Shown here: piece after piece, positions 13,993-27,131 of the stretch | How the letters are laid out: each line of letters opens with the position of its first letter | How positions within the stretch are numbered: the stretch's first letter is position 1 | Assembly (NCBI GenBank): GCA_013398015.1 | Contig: VZRR01004510.1 | Span: 423,070-487,069 of the forward strand | Reading direction: 5' to 3' | Length of the DNA stretch: 64,000 nt | Source of the DNA: Oreocharis arfaki | Taxonomy: Eukaryota > Chordata > Aves > Passeriformes > Paramythiidae | Notes under the pieces: generated by a model | Seen by the model: only the letters and a program-made list of their open reading frames with translations | Told to the model about the DNA's origin: nothing | Databases searched by the model: none | Made by a program: the position numbers and the translations under genes

Positions 13993-14650
13993 CTTGACAG
14001 TCCGCGAGAGAAGCGACGGCCAAAACTTGGAGGCAAGAGTTTCACTTTTGTCCTCTCTTTTTCTGGGTTTTTTTTCCCTCTCTCCTCAGGCAGAAAGATG
14101 TTCTTCTGACGGAGGGCTGGGATGTTAACTTGCCTAAAAATAATAGCTCCTGCTAGATCAACAAAAGGTCATGTGCTCGGCAGAGCGCCTTCCCAAGTTT
14201 GACGGGAGCGTGAGGTTGGAAGTTGAATCCCCCGCCTGGCGGCCACCGGGCATCCTCTGACCGCTTCCCGGGGAGTCCCCGGACAGGAGCGGGGGGGCTC
14301 TGCCCAGGAAGGTGGCTCTGCAGGCCGGTGGGGTAGGGGAGGGTGTGCAGGAGGAGGGCATGGCAGCCTCTGCGGCCGCGGAACAAAGCTGCGCGCCGCG
14401 GGCGCACGGCCCGGGGGCTTGGCGGCGCCCGCCACCCTGGTCACTGACACGGCGCTGGAGCAGCCGAGGTACCGCGGGGGGGGACGCGGACGGGCACGGG
14501 GGGAGCATCTCTCCGGCCTCCTGCCGCCGAGTGCCGGAGTTGCGCGCCCGTCCCCGCGTGTCCGTGTGCCCGCTGCTCATCCGCGCACACGCGCGCGAAC
14601 AGGCGTGCTCGGATAGATTAAAAAAATAATAAAAATAATAATACAACAAA

Positions 14651-14941
14651 NNNNNNNNNNNNNNNNNNNNNNNNNNNNNNNNNNNNNNNNNNNNNNNNNN
14701 NNNNNNNNNNNNNNNNNNNNNNNNNNNNNNNNNNNNNNNNNNNNNNNNNNNNNNNNNNNNNNNNNNNNNNNNNNNNNNNNNNNNNNNNNNNNNNNNNNNN
14801 NNNNNNNNNNNNNNNNNNNNNNNNNNNNNNNNNNNNNNNNNNNNNNNNNNNNNNNNNNNNNNNNNNNNNNNNNNNNNNNNNNNNNNNNNNNNNNNNNNNN
14901 NNNNNNNNNNNNNNNNNNNNNNNNNNNNNNNNNNNNNNNNN
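14651..14941. other. Assembly gap (291 N)
   Basis: There is a run of 291 undetermined bases inside the CpG island. The left edge is an AAT/AAAT-type simple repeat and the right edge starts with a run of eight G, so the gap probably falls in sequence that is hard to read. Any exon or start site inside it is invisible here. Confidence 0.99.
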
Positions 14942-15608
14942 GGGGGGGGAGGAGGGGAAAAAAAACAAAAAGCAGTCCGACAATCCACCTAAACCGGCAA
15001 ACCAGGAGCAAATCCCCTGCGCTGAGGAAGATCAGTGGAGAAAGAAGATAAAACAAGAGCAGACTGATTAAATTGAAACAGTTATCAACTCTCGGAGTTG
15101 AAATAGGGGAGAAGAGATTAGACACATAAAAATGTTACCAAAGGCATTTGTGCTCCGAAGAATTTTCATTCCTTTCCCCCCACCCTTCCCGATCTCTCGC
15201 TTTCTCTCTCCCTCTTTCTGTCTCTTTGGGTAGGGGAAAAAAAAAAAACCACCAAAACCACCCCGCAAAACAATCAGGCATTGTTCTGAGGGAAGAAAAG
15301 CAACTTTGACAGATTGAAATATAGCAGAGGCCCCTTCAAGGAAACCTGTAAACAACTTGTCACTCACTCTGTCGGTCTCACTGTTAGCTCTTGCTTTCCA
15401 CAAAGTGCTGCGAACCGTCCTGGCAACAAACCCAAAGTTTCCTCAGCTCCAATCTCCATCAAACAGCCCTGTTGTGTGCAAGGGAAAAGGTAGCCACATG
15501 CCAAAACAGCGGGCGCGCACACGAACGCGCACACACACGGATCTTCAAACAACAACAAAAATAAACTTTCCGTTCGTCTGTTATGGATTTTCTCGTTTTC
15601 TACTTAAT

Positions 15609-15634
15609 CCCCCCCCCCCCCTTTTTTTCCCCCC
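15609..15634. repeat. C-homopolymer / pyrimidine run in the CpG island
   Basis: Thirteen C, then seven T, then six C. The opposite strand is a long G run. Length may be unstable or misassembled. Confidence 0.9.
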
Positions 15635-16225
15635 ACTCTCTGGGCGAGCAATAGAAGTCCCTCGGTCGTGGCTCCTTCTCATTTCCCATGCCCAGACAAC
15701 CCCTGCTAACAAGGTGGACGACGCGCGGCTGCAGAGTCCCTCGGCTGGCTGGCGGAGGGCAGCCTCCGCCGCACTTCCTATTATTCAGATAAAAATCTGA
15801 CAAGCGAGGAAGGCGAGCAGGTAACGGGCCTCGGACACGCGGGGACGGAGGCGCCGGCAGCCCCCGCATCCCGCCTCGGGTACTCTCGCATCCCGCTCCG
15901 CTCCGGCGGGAACGGCTGTTCCCGAGCCCACTCCGGCGGGGAGAGGGGGCAGCGGCCGGGAGAACGCCGCGGGGAAATTCCCGTCCGAGCCGCGGGGATT
16001 AGCCGGGGGCTACTCTGGAAGTGGAGCGCACAATGCCTCAGTAGTCTGCGCGGCCCGTGTCCGGCCTGGCACTGAACTCGCAGTAAGGGGAGGGAGGGGA
16101 AAGAAAAAAAAGAGAAAAAAATTTGGGCTCCCTGTTCTTTCACATACATGTGCATACACACCCACTCAGGACCACGTATCTATACTCCATTCTTTCCAGT
16201 TGCCCTCCCCTAATTCTCTTCTCTT

Positions 16226-16237
16226 CCCCCCCCCCCC
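16226..16237. repeat. 12-base C homopolymer
   Basis: An uninterrupted C run beside the CpG island, one of several in 14.4-18 kb. Confidence 0.9.
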
Positions 16238-16499
16238 TTTAATCTGCAGCTGGACAACACCAAGGGCCTTTAAAACCCACATGGTTTTGACCCCACAATA
16301 ATTTGATTAGGTCCTTTGCCCCCCTCTCATCCCTGCCTCCCAGCGACATGGAGATAGCAAGTTTACTTTTCAAAATATATACACATATTTTCACAGAGCA
16401 TCCATGAAACTTTCAACATTTTCATGCCCACTGGCTTAAGAAAAATGCCAAATAGAAAATCTTATTATTTTTAATATCCAACAGCTACACTATTTAATT

Positions 16500-16815
16500 T
16501 GTTGCTTTTCACTCTCAGTGCATGTGTTAGAAACCAGCAGAGGCCAGTCAGTCCAGTGTTGGTATAAAGGCATTATCAGCTGGAATTCTGGGCTGATCGC
16601 TTTAATCACGAGGAGCAAACCCACTCGCAACTTCTGCGCATCATCGCTGAGGAGCCCCCGACCCAACCACGGAACAAAACGCCGCAGCCGAGTTTGTGAA
16701 GGCACCGTCGTTATGGTTCATAAAGGAGGATCTGCAAAGGCAGCCTCCAGCCTGCCTTCCACCACCACGGCACTCCGAGCCGAGCCGCACACAATCTGTC
16801 AACTTCTGGCATGAG
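16500..16815. promoter_or_regulatory. CpG-bearing block with TATAAA, candidate regulatory element or noncoding exon
   Basis: This block downstream of the CpG island keeps a raised CpG content (16600-16790). It contains TATAAA at 16563-16568 and homeodomain-like TAATC at about 16602-16606. A 98-codon open frame crosses it from 16518 but does not resemble a known protein and overlaps the antisense frame at 16490-16705. It may be a conserved enhancer, a second promoter or a noncoding exon. Confidence 0.3.
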
Positions 16816-17358
16816 GGAGATCTAATGGCTCCTCACTGTAGGGCAGGGTAAACCAACTTCCTTCGGTAGCCCCCAGCAAGTAATATTTTCCACAGAGGTC
16901 CATTCATCGGAGCCTGACAAACCTAGTTAATATGTACAAGGATTTTTCATTTGTTATTTAGTAGCTATCCATTTTAGGACAGCCATGAAGTAGACTTTGA
17001 AAAGGCAGCAGACGATTAAAAAGAACAATTCCAAATACTTTCTCTTTCATCTGAGGGTCTCCAACTATGTTAAGTCTCACATTACTCCTCTGCAGGTAAT
17101 AAATATAATTAGGGCCAATTCCAAAACTTTATTCGTACTGAAAAGTATCTCACTCTGCAGGGGCTCCATTCAAATCAGCAAATCTCTGTGTGGAGTAGGA
17201 GGCTACTTAGTAAGAGAATTTGGCCTCAAATAAGGAAACCGAGATGCAGGCAGGCTTAGTAGCTTGCCCAAGTTGACACAGTTAGTCAACTCCAGCAAAA
17301 GGATGAGAAACAAAGATCCCACGTGCCTTGCAGTCAACGACAGCCCTTATGCTGCCGA

Positions 17359-17361
<3 letters not shown>
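16816..17361. other. Noncoding DNA, nothing specific seen
   Basis: AT-rich unique sequence between the CpG-bearing block and the TA microsatellite. No gene or repeat family recognised. Confidence 0.5.

Positions 17362-17410
<49 letters not shown>
17362..17410. repeat. (TA)n microsatellite
   Basis: About 22 TA units, interrupted once by a G at 17406, running from 17362 to 17410. Open frames across it (runs of I and Y) are artefacts of the repeat. Confidence 0.98.
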
Positions 17411-17411
<1 letters not shown>

Positions 17412-17912
17412 TTGAGCTTTTTTCCCACAGAGACATTGTTTTTGAAATTTACTGTTTTGTTTCATTTCATTACATGCTTCATTTCTGTATTCACATTCTG
17501 TAGGACCCCTTTTCTTGGTGTTTCATTTTCCCCTTGATGCACCACTGCCCATCCATAAATGCTGTTCCTTCTGTCCCAACTCTTGCTTTGCTTCCCCTAT
17601 TTCCTCACGCTTGGCCTTGGAAGAAGTGTACAGAGTGAAGCTACACAGAAGCCACATCTGGAAGAAAATTAAGACCACCTTTTATTAAAAGAAGTCCAAA
17701 TCTCAACCATTTGGGTAGAACAGGAATACTGTATTTTGACTGCATGTTAGCTCCATTCAGCTCTAACCTCATATCCTTCTTCCAACTCGGCTCCACTCCA
17801 CAACTGCCCTTCTTCTACCATGTCCCTCCTTTGCCTGTTCACATGGATTTACCCCTTCCAGTATAATTTCCTACTTGAGCTTTTTCAGGACAATGATCGC
17901 ATACCACTCCCT
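17411..17912. other. Noncoding DNA, nothing specific seen
   Basis: Pyrimidine-leaning unique sequence with no recognised exon or element. Confidence 0.5.
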
Positions 17913-17961
17913 CCCCCCCCCCCCCCCCNAATGACTGCCTCCCCCTCCCCCCCCCCCCCCC
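17913..17961. repeat. Paired poly-C tracts with an undetermined base
   Basis: Sixteen C (17913-17928), one N at 17929, a short spacer, then a second C-rich tract (17941-17961). The words around the N and the tracts are similar, so part of this could be a local assembly duplication across an unread homopolymer. Confidence 0.9.
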
Positions 17962-18057
17962 ACCTGGTATTATGCCTAGCACAGTGGGGCTCCTGGTTTG
18001 CTGGCTCTCAGCTAATATGATTATAAACCAGAGCAACCACCATCAACATCAGGAATT

Positions 18058-18210
18058 ATAGAAGAAGATATGGGCTAGACTAGGAAGAAGCAGAAAGAAT
18101 AGGAGGAAAAAAAGAAAAATAGAAGTGTGGGAGAGAAAATGAAGATAACTGAGCCAAAGGGAGAGCTGAGAAGGGGAGAGGAAATGGAAGAAAGGAAGGA
18201 AATAGAGATC
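18058..18210. repeat. Polypurine (GA-rich) tract
   Basis: About 150 bases made mostly of A and G on the plus strand, with few pyrimidines. It is low-complexity DNA with no coding signal. Confidence 0.7.
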
Positions 18211-21200
18211 TCTCCCCTGAATGGTTCTGACATGAACTCTTCTTTTACTTAACCTAGTTTACAATTACTCTTACCCCAATAAATTTTGTGCTCAGGTACC
18301 TTCTTCCCCATTACCTTCATTTTATGTTTTCTGCAACTACTGAGCTCCCTCTCTCAGACGACTGGGTCCCCCCCCAGTCATAGAGTGGTGTCCAAAGAGG
18401 AGAAAAAAAAAAAACTTCCTGGTGCTGTGGTAGTAATATTTTACTACGGTATCCTTGTACTATACCGGATTATATGGATAAAAATATATTATTGGAATAT
18501 AGACAGTTAAGTATAGACTTTCTGATAAAACTATGTTCTCATACCAAGTTCAACTGCAATTGCAAGATGGAGATAAAGCAAGTTAAGTGGTTTGAGGGAA
18601 TCTTGAAACCCTTCTAAAAATCATTTCATATTAACTTTTAGACTTGCTTTTTAGAAAGTGCCAGGACATGTCACAAAGGCTGCAAGCATATCAGAAAGTG
18701 GAAAAACTGAGAAATTCGGATAAATAAACACTAAGAAAGAAGAAAACGTACATAACAAGCAACTGTCCAGTTTTCAACAGAAGAAATTTTATCTTGTTCT
18801 GAAACTTTTGATTAGTAATAGGAAGCTCTGGTGCCCCTTTTTACTGAGTGGGTCATAGTTACAAAACCCACTTGCAACCTCCAGCATCCACATTCAATGC
18901 TCTCAATTCTTTCTTCTCAAACTGAGAATTCACATACAAGTTCAAATATCTTTAACTGATGAGAAAGATGAAAACCCCCTTACTACTCCCCCAGCATTTC
19001 AGTGAATCTGCATTTCTCTTGTTTTGCTTCCTTTAAGGAGTGCTGAAAACAAAAAGTCCCAGTAAAAGAGCACAATCTGGGTCGAACTAAACAAAAAAAG
19101 ATCTTTTTATTTGGATGAGGGGACACAACTGAAATCATAAACTCCTATTAGAATTTTTGTGCTTAACTGATTTTTTTTCGCTATTGTGGTTCTCCAGTTC
19201 AAGAGGTGAACCAAAAAATCAATTCTCCACCCAGCTCAAGTTAGAAATAACATAACTCTGGAATATTGCACAGGAAGAATCCTCAAGTCTTTACACAAGC
19301 ATATTGGCAGAAGGAAAACCTTAAATGAAAAATTAATTTTTTTTTTAATCCTCAAATGATGGCACTTGAGTCTAGTGCCTTTGGCAGATACTGCAGTACC
19401 GTAAGCAAAGGAAGTTTCGGGGAGGAAAAAAAAGAGCTTTTTGGGTTTTGTTGTTTCCACTGTAGGTTTTAATAATAGAGACCTATGAAGTCCAAGGCAA
19501 TGTAAGATGTTCCACAGAATGATTTACTGGAAAATTCTCACAGAAAATATGCAAAACTCTGAAGATCCTAAATGGATTTTCTTTTTTAGGCACACACTCC
19601 GAACAACTGTAGCATTAAGAATGAATCTGTAAGACTTCTAAGAAAGGGTGTTTTGGAACACGCTAGGGGAGAGTGAAGGAAGAATAGAGTGGGGTTGATG
19701 CATTTATTATGAAAAATATCTTGCAAATAATGAGTGCTTACTTCAGAGCATGGAAATGTTTAGCTACAATGTAGTTTGGATCCTATGCTCAGGAACAGAT
19801 TTTTCCTTCCAGTGTGCATGCCTAGCTGCCATTTCCATTAATGGGAATTTAGTACATGTGTCAAGAGGAGAAGTTAACTCTTAGAAATATAACTAATACA
19901 TGCCTTTTTTAAAGAATGTAAATGCCACATCAGGCATGTTCAGTGTTGGCAAAACTGAATGCTGAATATAGTATAGCAAAATCTGAGAAGGAGAAGGCGG
20001 TCTGGAGGACTGAAATTTCTGTGCTATTTAGAGTTTTTCAATTTACTGCATTTCTTCAAGGAAAAGTAAAACCATCTCATTTGTAAGTGGGAAGCCCTCA
20101 TTTATCAGTTATTCACTTGCACTTTCAGCAGGGCCCTACCATCTGCAACCCTCCCTGTAAAAAAGGACTGATGCTACCCTTAAAAAGAAATCTGAACCTT
20201 CATCTAAATTCAAACTTCCCTGAATACCACAGTAAAGTCCCTCTTTATTTTTTTAAAGGAGGTTGAAATTCACACTTTTATCTTGTCCACTCTGAATCAG
20301 CCAGGGTAAAGGAATCTCAACATTAATATATTTGCAAACTATAATATAAGTAGCGATTTTTAGAAATTAAAATAGTACACGTAAACACATTTAAAATTAA
20401 ATTACATATCTATTTTAGCAGTTAGTAAATTTAATTGTAAAATGGAAAAATATTAGTGAGATGACACAATCCTGATTTTGTGTCATGTGGTCGTCTCTCG
20501 CTCTCCCAACACCTTCTGTTTTGGGGGTTATTACTGTTTTATTATTTCTGTATACTTTCAGTTACATACAGGGTCTCTTTACTGTTTGTCTTAGTATCCT
20601 TTGTCTGCACAGAAGTAGCTTGGACAAAAAAAATTAAACAAAACCAGGACCATTTAAAAAAAAACCAGTCATACAAAAGAGAGCATACCCATGGATAGGA
20701 ACTGTGCTTGAAATTATTTAAGAAGCTAACTGGATTGCAAATTTACAGTTCCTCGTTAGGGCTCTGAACATAAAACGTTACTAAAATAGGAACCTGTTGC
20801 TCTGAGTCTTTTTTAAAAAATGTTCTTTCTTCAGTGTAGTTATCTGGCATGGAACATCCCATCCCAACTGAAGCCCACAACCTCACAGTGTCCCTGCTCT
20901 GCCTCCTTCCTGGTCACAGAGATGATTCCTTTGAGTGACACGTTTGTTTACTGCCAGCACCCATCCAACCTTCAGCCTCTCCAATGACAATGCCAGCAAG
21001 AAGGTTCTCCCTCAGTGTCGCTCCAATGACTGCTGTGAACATGTAAATAAACGCAACAATGATCCCAAATCATTTCATACAGAAAACCAACTCCCAGGAA
21101 AGGGAAATGACTCTCTTTTTTCCTAGTGCTTGTGCAGAGGAGGGGTTGGTAGAGATGAAGACTGAACAGGCAACCTAAGTTGCCTGTAGTTAGACATAAG

Positions 21201-24200
21201 CTTCTGAGCCTGCGTATCCTAAAACCACAACTTTGATCTATTTGTAATGGCAGATAATAATTGTCGAGCGTGATTTCAAGTGCACTGAAATAGAGATCTT
21301 CCTGCTTCACCCATTGGGTCTTTCTTCATGGCTTTCACAATTCTTATCCCACCACATTCTCATCACTCCTACAGTAACAATTCTGTCTCTTTTTTTTTTT
21401 TCTTGACTGATCCACTGAAACAAGGTTAGTCATCACGTTTTGTCTCTGTATTTCTAACCTGACTGCTTTTTCTGCTCTAGTCTGCTCTAACTTGTACACC
21501 AAAGACACTGGGTTTAAAACAAACAGATTTGCTTCCATTAATCATCAAGCAACATGTAATTAAAAGTGCAAGCGTGTTTTGGAACAGTCCAAACAGCTGG
21601 AACATCACCCAGTCCTGGGTGTTTTGTGAAGGCATTCCAGCCTTCCTCTTGTGGTCATGAGATTTGCTCTGGTGTTCTCCATCCAAATTCTCCACACCCA
21701 CACATACATTGACTGGCTGCTTTCTGTACTAGAAGTGGTTTTCTTGTAGTGCCATTACTGTCATTCATGACACTTTTAGTACAGAACCACAGCCACCCTG
21801 AGCTAACCAGATTGAACTCTTGGCAGGTGTGCATGACTCAGAGTTTAATTCATGATTGCCCTCCATTTTATTTGCTTCACTGGATTATGAAAAGTGGCAA
21901 TATAAAGTTCTTTCAAATAATATTACCATTTGCTATTCACTTTTTATTGGAGGAGCAGTGAAGAATTAGGTCTTTTGTATGAAATATCCTCTATCTGAAT
22001 CAGTTTACAATTTGGCTGCAGTTGCAATCAGACAAAGAACACAAAAAGAGGTGACATTCCTACATTCTGTAAACTATCTTTTATTCCCTTGTAGTCTGTA
22101 TAATCATAAGGATTCGTGTAACCACTAGCTAGCAAATATTTCAAAAATAGAAATACTGAAATGTCAAATTCAGAACAAATTTGGAAATATATTCCCTTTC
22201 TAGTGTGCCATGCACGAGGTTCCTATATTATCTATACAGTCTATGATAAGATTAATGTAAATCAGTGTTTATTAAATGTAGTCTATTGATATTTAACTTG
22301 TTATAGGTGTCACTGTGAAGATTAAACTCTAAATTAAGTGATGATTCTAATGACATTAAATGCAAGGGAAGGAGATATAAAACACATTGCCATCTTGCAC
22401 CTTACACACTGAACTGCAATCAAGGAGTATGTAGTTACATTTCATTTAGAAAGTTACAAAAACATACATAACTCTTAATTTATTTTAACAGTTCTCTGAT
22501 GCAGTTTTAGAAGTAATTTTCCACTTCTGAGTAAAAGCAAAGATCTAAACTCCTACTTTCAGCACAGAGACTTCAATTCACCCACTGTTACAGAGAAATA
22601 AATACGTAAGTACAGTATAAAGCAGACCAATGGCTTGTTATTGCTATTTCTATGGAGGCTTAACTCTTGCTTCTCATCTCTCATTACATGGGACAGCTAG
22701 AGTCTAGAAACATTGCCAGGACAGAATGCTAAAGGCCCCTGGGAATGGTTCTATGCCTTGTACAGGGAAAAACCAAGAAAATAACGCCACAGAGTTCTAA
22801 AGCATAAATATGGGAAAATCGGAATATCTGGGGACACTCTTCAAAAGCCCTAATGCAACCCAGGTACAGGGCTGACTACTTTCTAGTACCAATTAGCTTG
22901 TAAGACAGATCTTCAGCAGTTGCCACTGAGGTATATTCAGAATATAAAAGAATCAGAAAGGAGATCTATAAAAAAAATAAAAACACAGGAAAAAAAAAAA
23001 GACCACTGGACTGAGACAAAGAGACAAACATTCATTAAGATAAAAACACAAAGAAATTTCTCAGGAAAGTTTATCAAAGAAAATTTATGCTATAAATTTT
23101 CCTCTGCCTGGAGAAGATCCAGAGCCAAGTGTCTCTTCTCTTGCCATGTAAAATTGTATTGAATCCAGACTGCACATTTGGTCACCCACTTTTTGCTTTC
23201 AGTAACATTTTCTGTTTCTGATGTGGCTTTTGTTTTGTTGCACAAAGTTTAATTTCTCTTTCTTTTCAATGCATTTTCTTTTCGTCATTATTTCAGAGCT
23301 GTGTTAAAGTAATTAGTGACATGATGCCAAGGACTGAACCACACAAGCAACCTAAATATTTTGATTCACTGAGAATGCAGTCTATAATTTACAAAGTGCC
23401 TGACCCCCATCCAATAAATAAAATAAAACAGACAACTTCTATACGTTAACAGCCTGAGCCATACAGAAAAAAACCTCAAAATGCAGAAACAGTGAAATGT
23501 CACCACATCAGATATAAGATAGTGTTTTGACACTTTTAAAAGAAATGAATCACATTTGTACTTACCTTTTTAACATTTGCCCCCACACTATCAGTCCTGT
23601 CAAGCATTTCTCCTGGTATTTGCAGGCGGCTACGGCCATTTCTTGAGAGCAACGTGGTTCAAAATCTGGGCAAGGATTTCACAAGTGAGAATGTCACAGG
23701 TGAAACTTGTTTTCTTAAGGAAAAAGAAGCTAGCACTAGAATGGCAGCAGGTGTTTCCAGAAGTGCAAATTGGGTGGAAAATAAAAGAAGAAGGAGATGC
23801 CTTCCTTTTTCTTCTTCAGGTTTGTTTGTTTGTTTTTTTTTAAACTGGCTTTGACTTTTTCATTTATTTTGCAAATTGCCATAAATTTTTCAGAAGGGTC
23901 CCAATACTCTAGTCAAACCTGCTGTATGCAGCCAGGATAGGCATTTGGCACAAAAGCAACCATACAGAGCTTTGTGCCTATAACCTCTAAAAAGATCACA
24001 GCTTTTAGGGTGATTTGTCGGCCATGACACATAGGGCCACAAAAACATGACGTTGCCAGGATTTGTGCTTCATTGCATGAAAAAAAAGTACATCACTTAA
24101 TAAAAGCAATTTTTTCTTATGGTAGTTTGAAAAATCACCACAGAATTTAAGTGAGGACTCTGCCTCAGACATGAAGTACACCCTGCATCAAAAAAAGAGT

Positions 24201-25160
24201 CAGGTCTCCATTGTATTATGTCCTAGGTATTTCAAACAAGGTGGGGCCCAGACTGAACAAGTGTTCTATAATACGGGAGGAAATTTATTCTTGTCCTTCA
24301 TCTCCTGGTGAATGCTTTAACTGCTTTATTACTTCATAAAAGTATATAAATCCAAATATATGTTACTTCTGAGCCAAACGTAAATTACAAGCTACGTAAA
24401 AGACTCTTTCCTATTTTGTGTGTTTGCATTTCACTGACTCATAATAACTGAAAAAATAAAAAATAACTGATCTCTCTTTTATTTAATAAACTTCTGTTTT
24501 CATTTTTTATCTTTTCTCTAAAAAGTCTCTTAGCTTTTTCCTCATATAGAAGTCAGTCTATTCAAGCACCTTGTGAAGGTCTTTTTCAAAAACTGCCATT
24601 GAAGGGAAAAAAATCTAATGATTGTATTTTATTATTTGTTGACAAGCTCAAGCAATTATCTTTATACATAATTTTTTCTCTACACGAGCTATGCTGATGG
24701 ATAGCTATTGTATCACAACACTCATCTATATGTCTCCTAATTTTATTTTTTATTACCATTTCAACCAATTTATCAAGTAAGGAAAGAAAAGTCATTAGAC
24801 TAATTCTCAGAATCAATTCTACTGTTCAATTAAAGAGAAGCAGAAAAATGGCTTTCTCTAACCTTACAGGTTAGAAGCCAATATTAAAAGGAAAGAGTAC
24901 GTATCAAGTTATCAGCCCTATTTGAGCTCATCATTAATTTCCAGTTGCACTTTTTTATATGTCCAACTTTACCCACTACTCTGTTGCTCTTCATTTGTTG
25001 AGTTCATCATCTACTTTTCCTTCACTTTTTTTTTTTTGACAGTAGCCAATCCTTAATGTTGCAAAAGAATGGCTACAGGTTAGATTTCCCTCTTAAGCCT
25101 TATAAAATTGAATATGACTAGGAAATAATTTGGTTTTTCAGCAAACCCGTTACCCTCTTT
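18211..25160. other. AT-rich noncoding DNA, no gene recognised
   Basis: Long AT-rich unique sequence with A and T runs (for example 21387-21402, 25027-25039) and a short GTTT repeat near 23820-23843. All open frames are below about 115 codons and none is recognisable. No tRNA, CR1 or LTR signature was seen. Confidence 0.55.
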
Positions 25161-25167
25161 ACCTATT

Positions 25168-25236
25168 ATTCTGTGTTACAATACCAAGGAAATAAACCTT
25201 AACTAAGATTCTGTGTTACGGTACTGAGGAAAAAAT
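25168..25236. repeat. Imperfect local duplication, 40-bp offset
   Basis: The word ATTCTGTGTTAC occurs at 25168-25179 and 25208-25219. The next ~16 bases also align, with mostly transition differences. This points to an old tandem duplication of about 40 bp. Confidence 0.65.
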
Positions 25237-27131
25237 TATTTACAAAGTCGACATGGATAGCCTTTTAGAAAACATTTGAATTTACTCCGTGCAACTTCAA
25301 TACATCTCAAGACATTATGCTTGTTTTGGATGGGGTTTTCCCACATTTCTATCTAGCAATAATCCTGATCTCCCCCAGTTTTAAGCCACACCTATTCCAA
25401 TGCCACACTTCCTCTCCTAATACTGTACACTGAGCTGTGCAAATCAAGTTTTCCAACAACTTGGAGCCAAGTCCGTACTCCAGACTTGGGAAGCCCTCAG
25501 GAGTTAATGAACTTTAACCATGCATTGATACCAAGGATATCTAAAAAATCAGAGCCTGTATTTGTCAAGGTGGTATGAAATGGGATCAGCTTTCCAAGAA
25601 CTGGGGGAACTATAGGTTCCTGCAACCAGGAATTGGACCAGAGATTGTACAAGATGTACATTTTGTACCATGTAAGAGTTTTGATAGTCTCTGCACATGG
25701 TTGGACTAGTCCGTATAAGGAAAAATACTGGGTTTTTTAAGAAATGATCCAATGACTTGCATTTACAAATCTGACTGCAGAGTTTTGTGTGGTTACAGTG
25801 CATGGCTTGATTATTTTCATAAGCATAAGAGAAAGCATATAAAACCATTTCAGTATTAATCAAAACCTTACAGGTTGGGTTTTTTAAATTTAAATAAAGA
25901 CGTATTTCTTATAAACCTTACAAAATATCTCATTGTACTAAAACTTCACCTGCAGACACAGTTTCATTTTTGGTAAATATTCAGTCTCTCTGCCACTCTC
26001 TTTGCAACCTATCCCTAAAACACAAGATAGTCAATGAAAAATTCCTAGAACTGTGTTTTTAAAGGTTGTTACACACAAGACCTGTGTACCACTGTACCAC
26101 AATGAATGCTCATATGTGAATATTCAGTTATTAATATAGCACAGGGAGTTTACTAAATGGGGAGGAGTACAGTGAGCAAACCTCTGAGAAACAGTTTGTT
26201 GGACTACTCAGATTTTCAGGTTCATGAATACCAGGAATAGCAGGAGAGAGGGTCATCCCCACCTACGTGGGCAGCACAAAGGCAACAGACACATTACATA
26301 CACTTCACTGGATCCCACATGGCATGGACAGTGAATCCTGTGTACCTTTGCTCATTAGCTTGACTACACATAGCCACTCTTTGCATAAACCAGGAGCACC
26401 TGTTCAAGATTTTCAGATATTCAGCACCAGTCGCTGAAGTCAGACATTGCTGAGCTGTTTCTGGCTGTCCAAAAATCTCACAGATATCACTGCACAAAGC
26501 AACAAGGCAGTAGATGATCTCTGAAAGCCACAGCATGTTGCTAATTCCTAACAGTTTGTGTGTCTAGAGAAGTTTCAGGCTTAGGAAATTCCCTGAGTCA
26601 GCTCCAACACAGACCAGGAGCCCTGTGCAGGCCTCTCAGCATCATTCTAAACTGGAAGCTGAGACTGATCATTTCCATTCCCACACCAGTGAATAAAAGT
26701 TTCCTCACACTTACGCTACAGACAATTCTTACTTGTGGTGATGTATTTTACGTAGTATTTGTGGCCATTTTCTGAGAAGTGTGACCATACTCTTTGTACT
26801 TAGGCCTTTATTCACAAGTAATCATGTAAGTGTCATTGCTTTCTCAGTGAAGGAAGTATTCACAGAAAATGTTCATTTTGGGTACTGAGATATATTTCAA
26901 ACATCAAAAAAACCCCCAAAAACCAAACAACCCAAGCCTAACAAAAATCATGAAAAGATTTTAAAAAGTGCCTTTATGAATATAAAGGATCTATAAAGCC
27001 GTCACTAGGTGGGTCCATAGCAATGGATTAGACTTTGAGAGATGTTACATACAGAGCACTGATGATTAAAACAGATGCAATATAGACTAAGAGAGAAGGT
27101 GGAAATGGGAAAGTGAAATGGGAGAGATTCT
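25237..27131. other. AT-rich noncoding DNA, no gene recognised
   Basis: Unique AT-rich sequence with only short open frames and no recognised repeat family. Confidence 0.5.

Larger units (their letters stand above)
13941..16080. promoter_or_regulatory. CpG island, likely promoter region
   Basis: CpG dinucleotides are dense and G+C is high at 13941-14620 and again at 15490-16080, against a CpG-poor, AT-rich background everywhere else in the window. In birds and other vertebrates such islands usually mark gene promoters, often of housekeeping or developmental genes. The middle is interrupted by an assembly gap at 14651-14941 and by a moderately GC stretch with polypyrimidine and polypurine runs (15170-15260). 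Open frames here lie on both strands and are compositional, with no recognisable protein. A plus-strand donor-like CAG followed by GTAACG occurs at about 15818-15826. Direction of transcription and gene identity are not resolved. Confidence 0.75.

Noticed and set aside
14158..15125. Minus-strand frames of 121-276 codons across the gap
   Set aside because: Most of their length is undetermined bases; the rest is a composition effect of the CpG island.
15357..15800. 147-codon plus-strand frame in the CpG island
   Set aside because: It crosses poly-C/poly-T runs and has antisense frames over it. No recognisable protein; GC-rich DNA has few stops.
16563..16568. TATAAA as a proven core promoter
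   Set aside because: A single hexamer is expected by chance many times in 64 kb; kept only as a weak hint within the 16.5-16.8 kb block.
17264..17537. Open frames with long isoleucine/tyrosine runs
   Set aside because: They are translations of the TA microsatellite.
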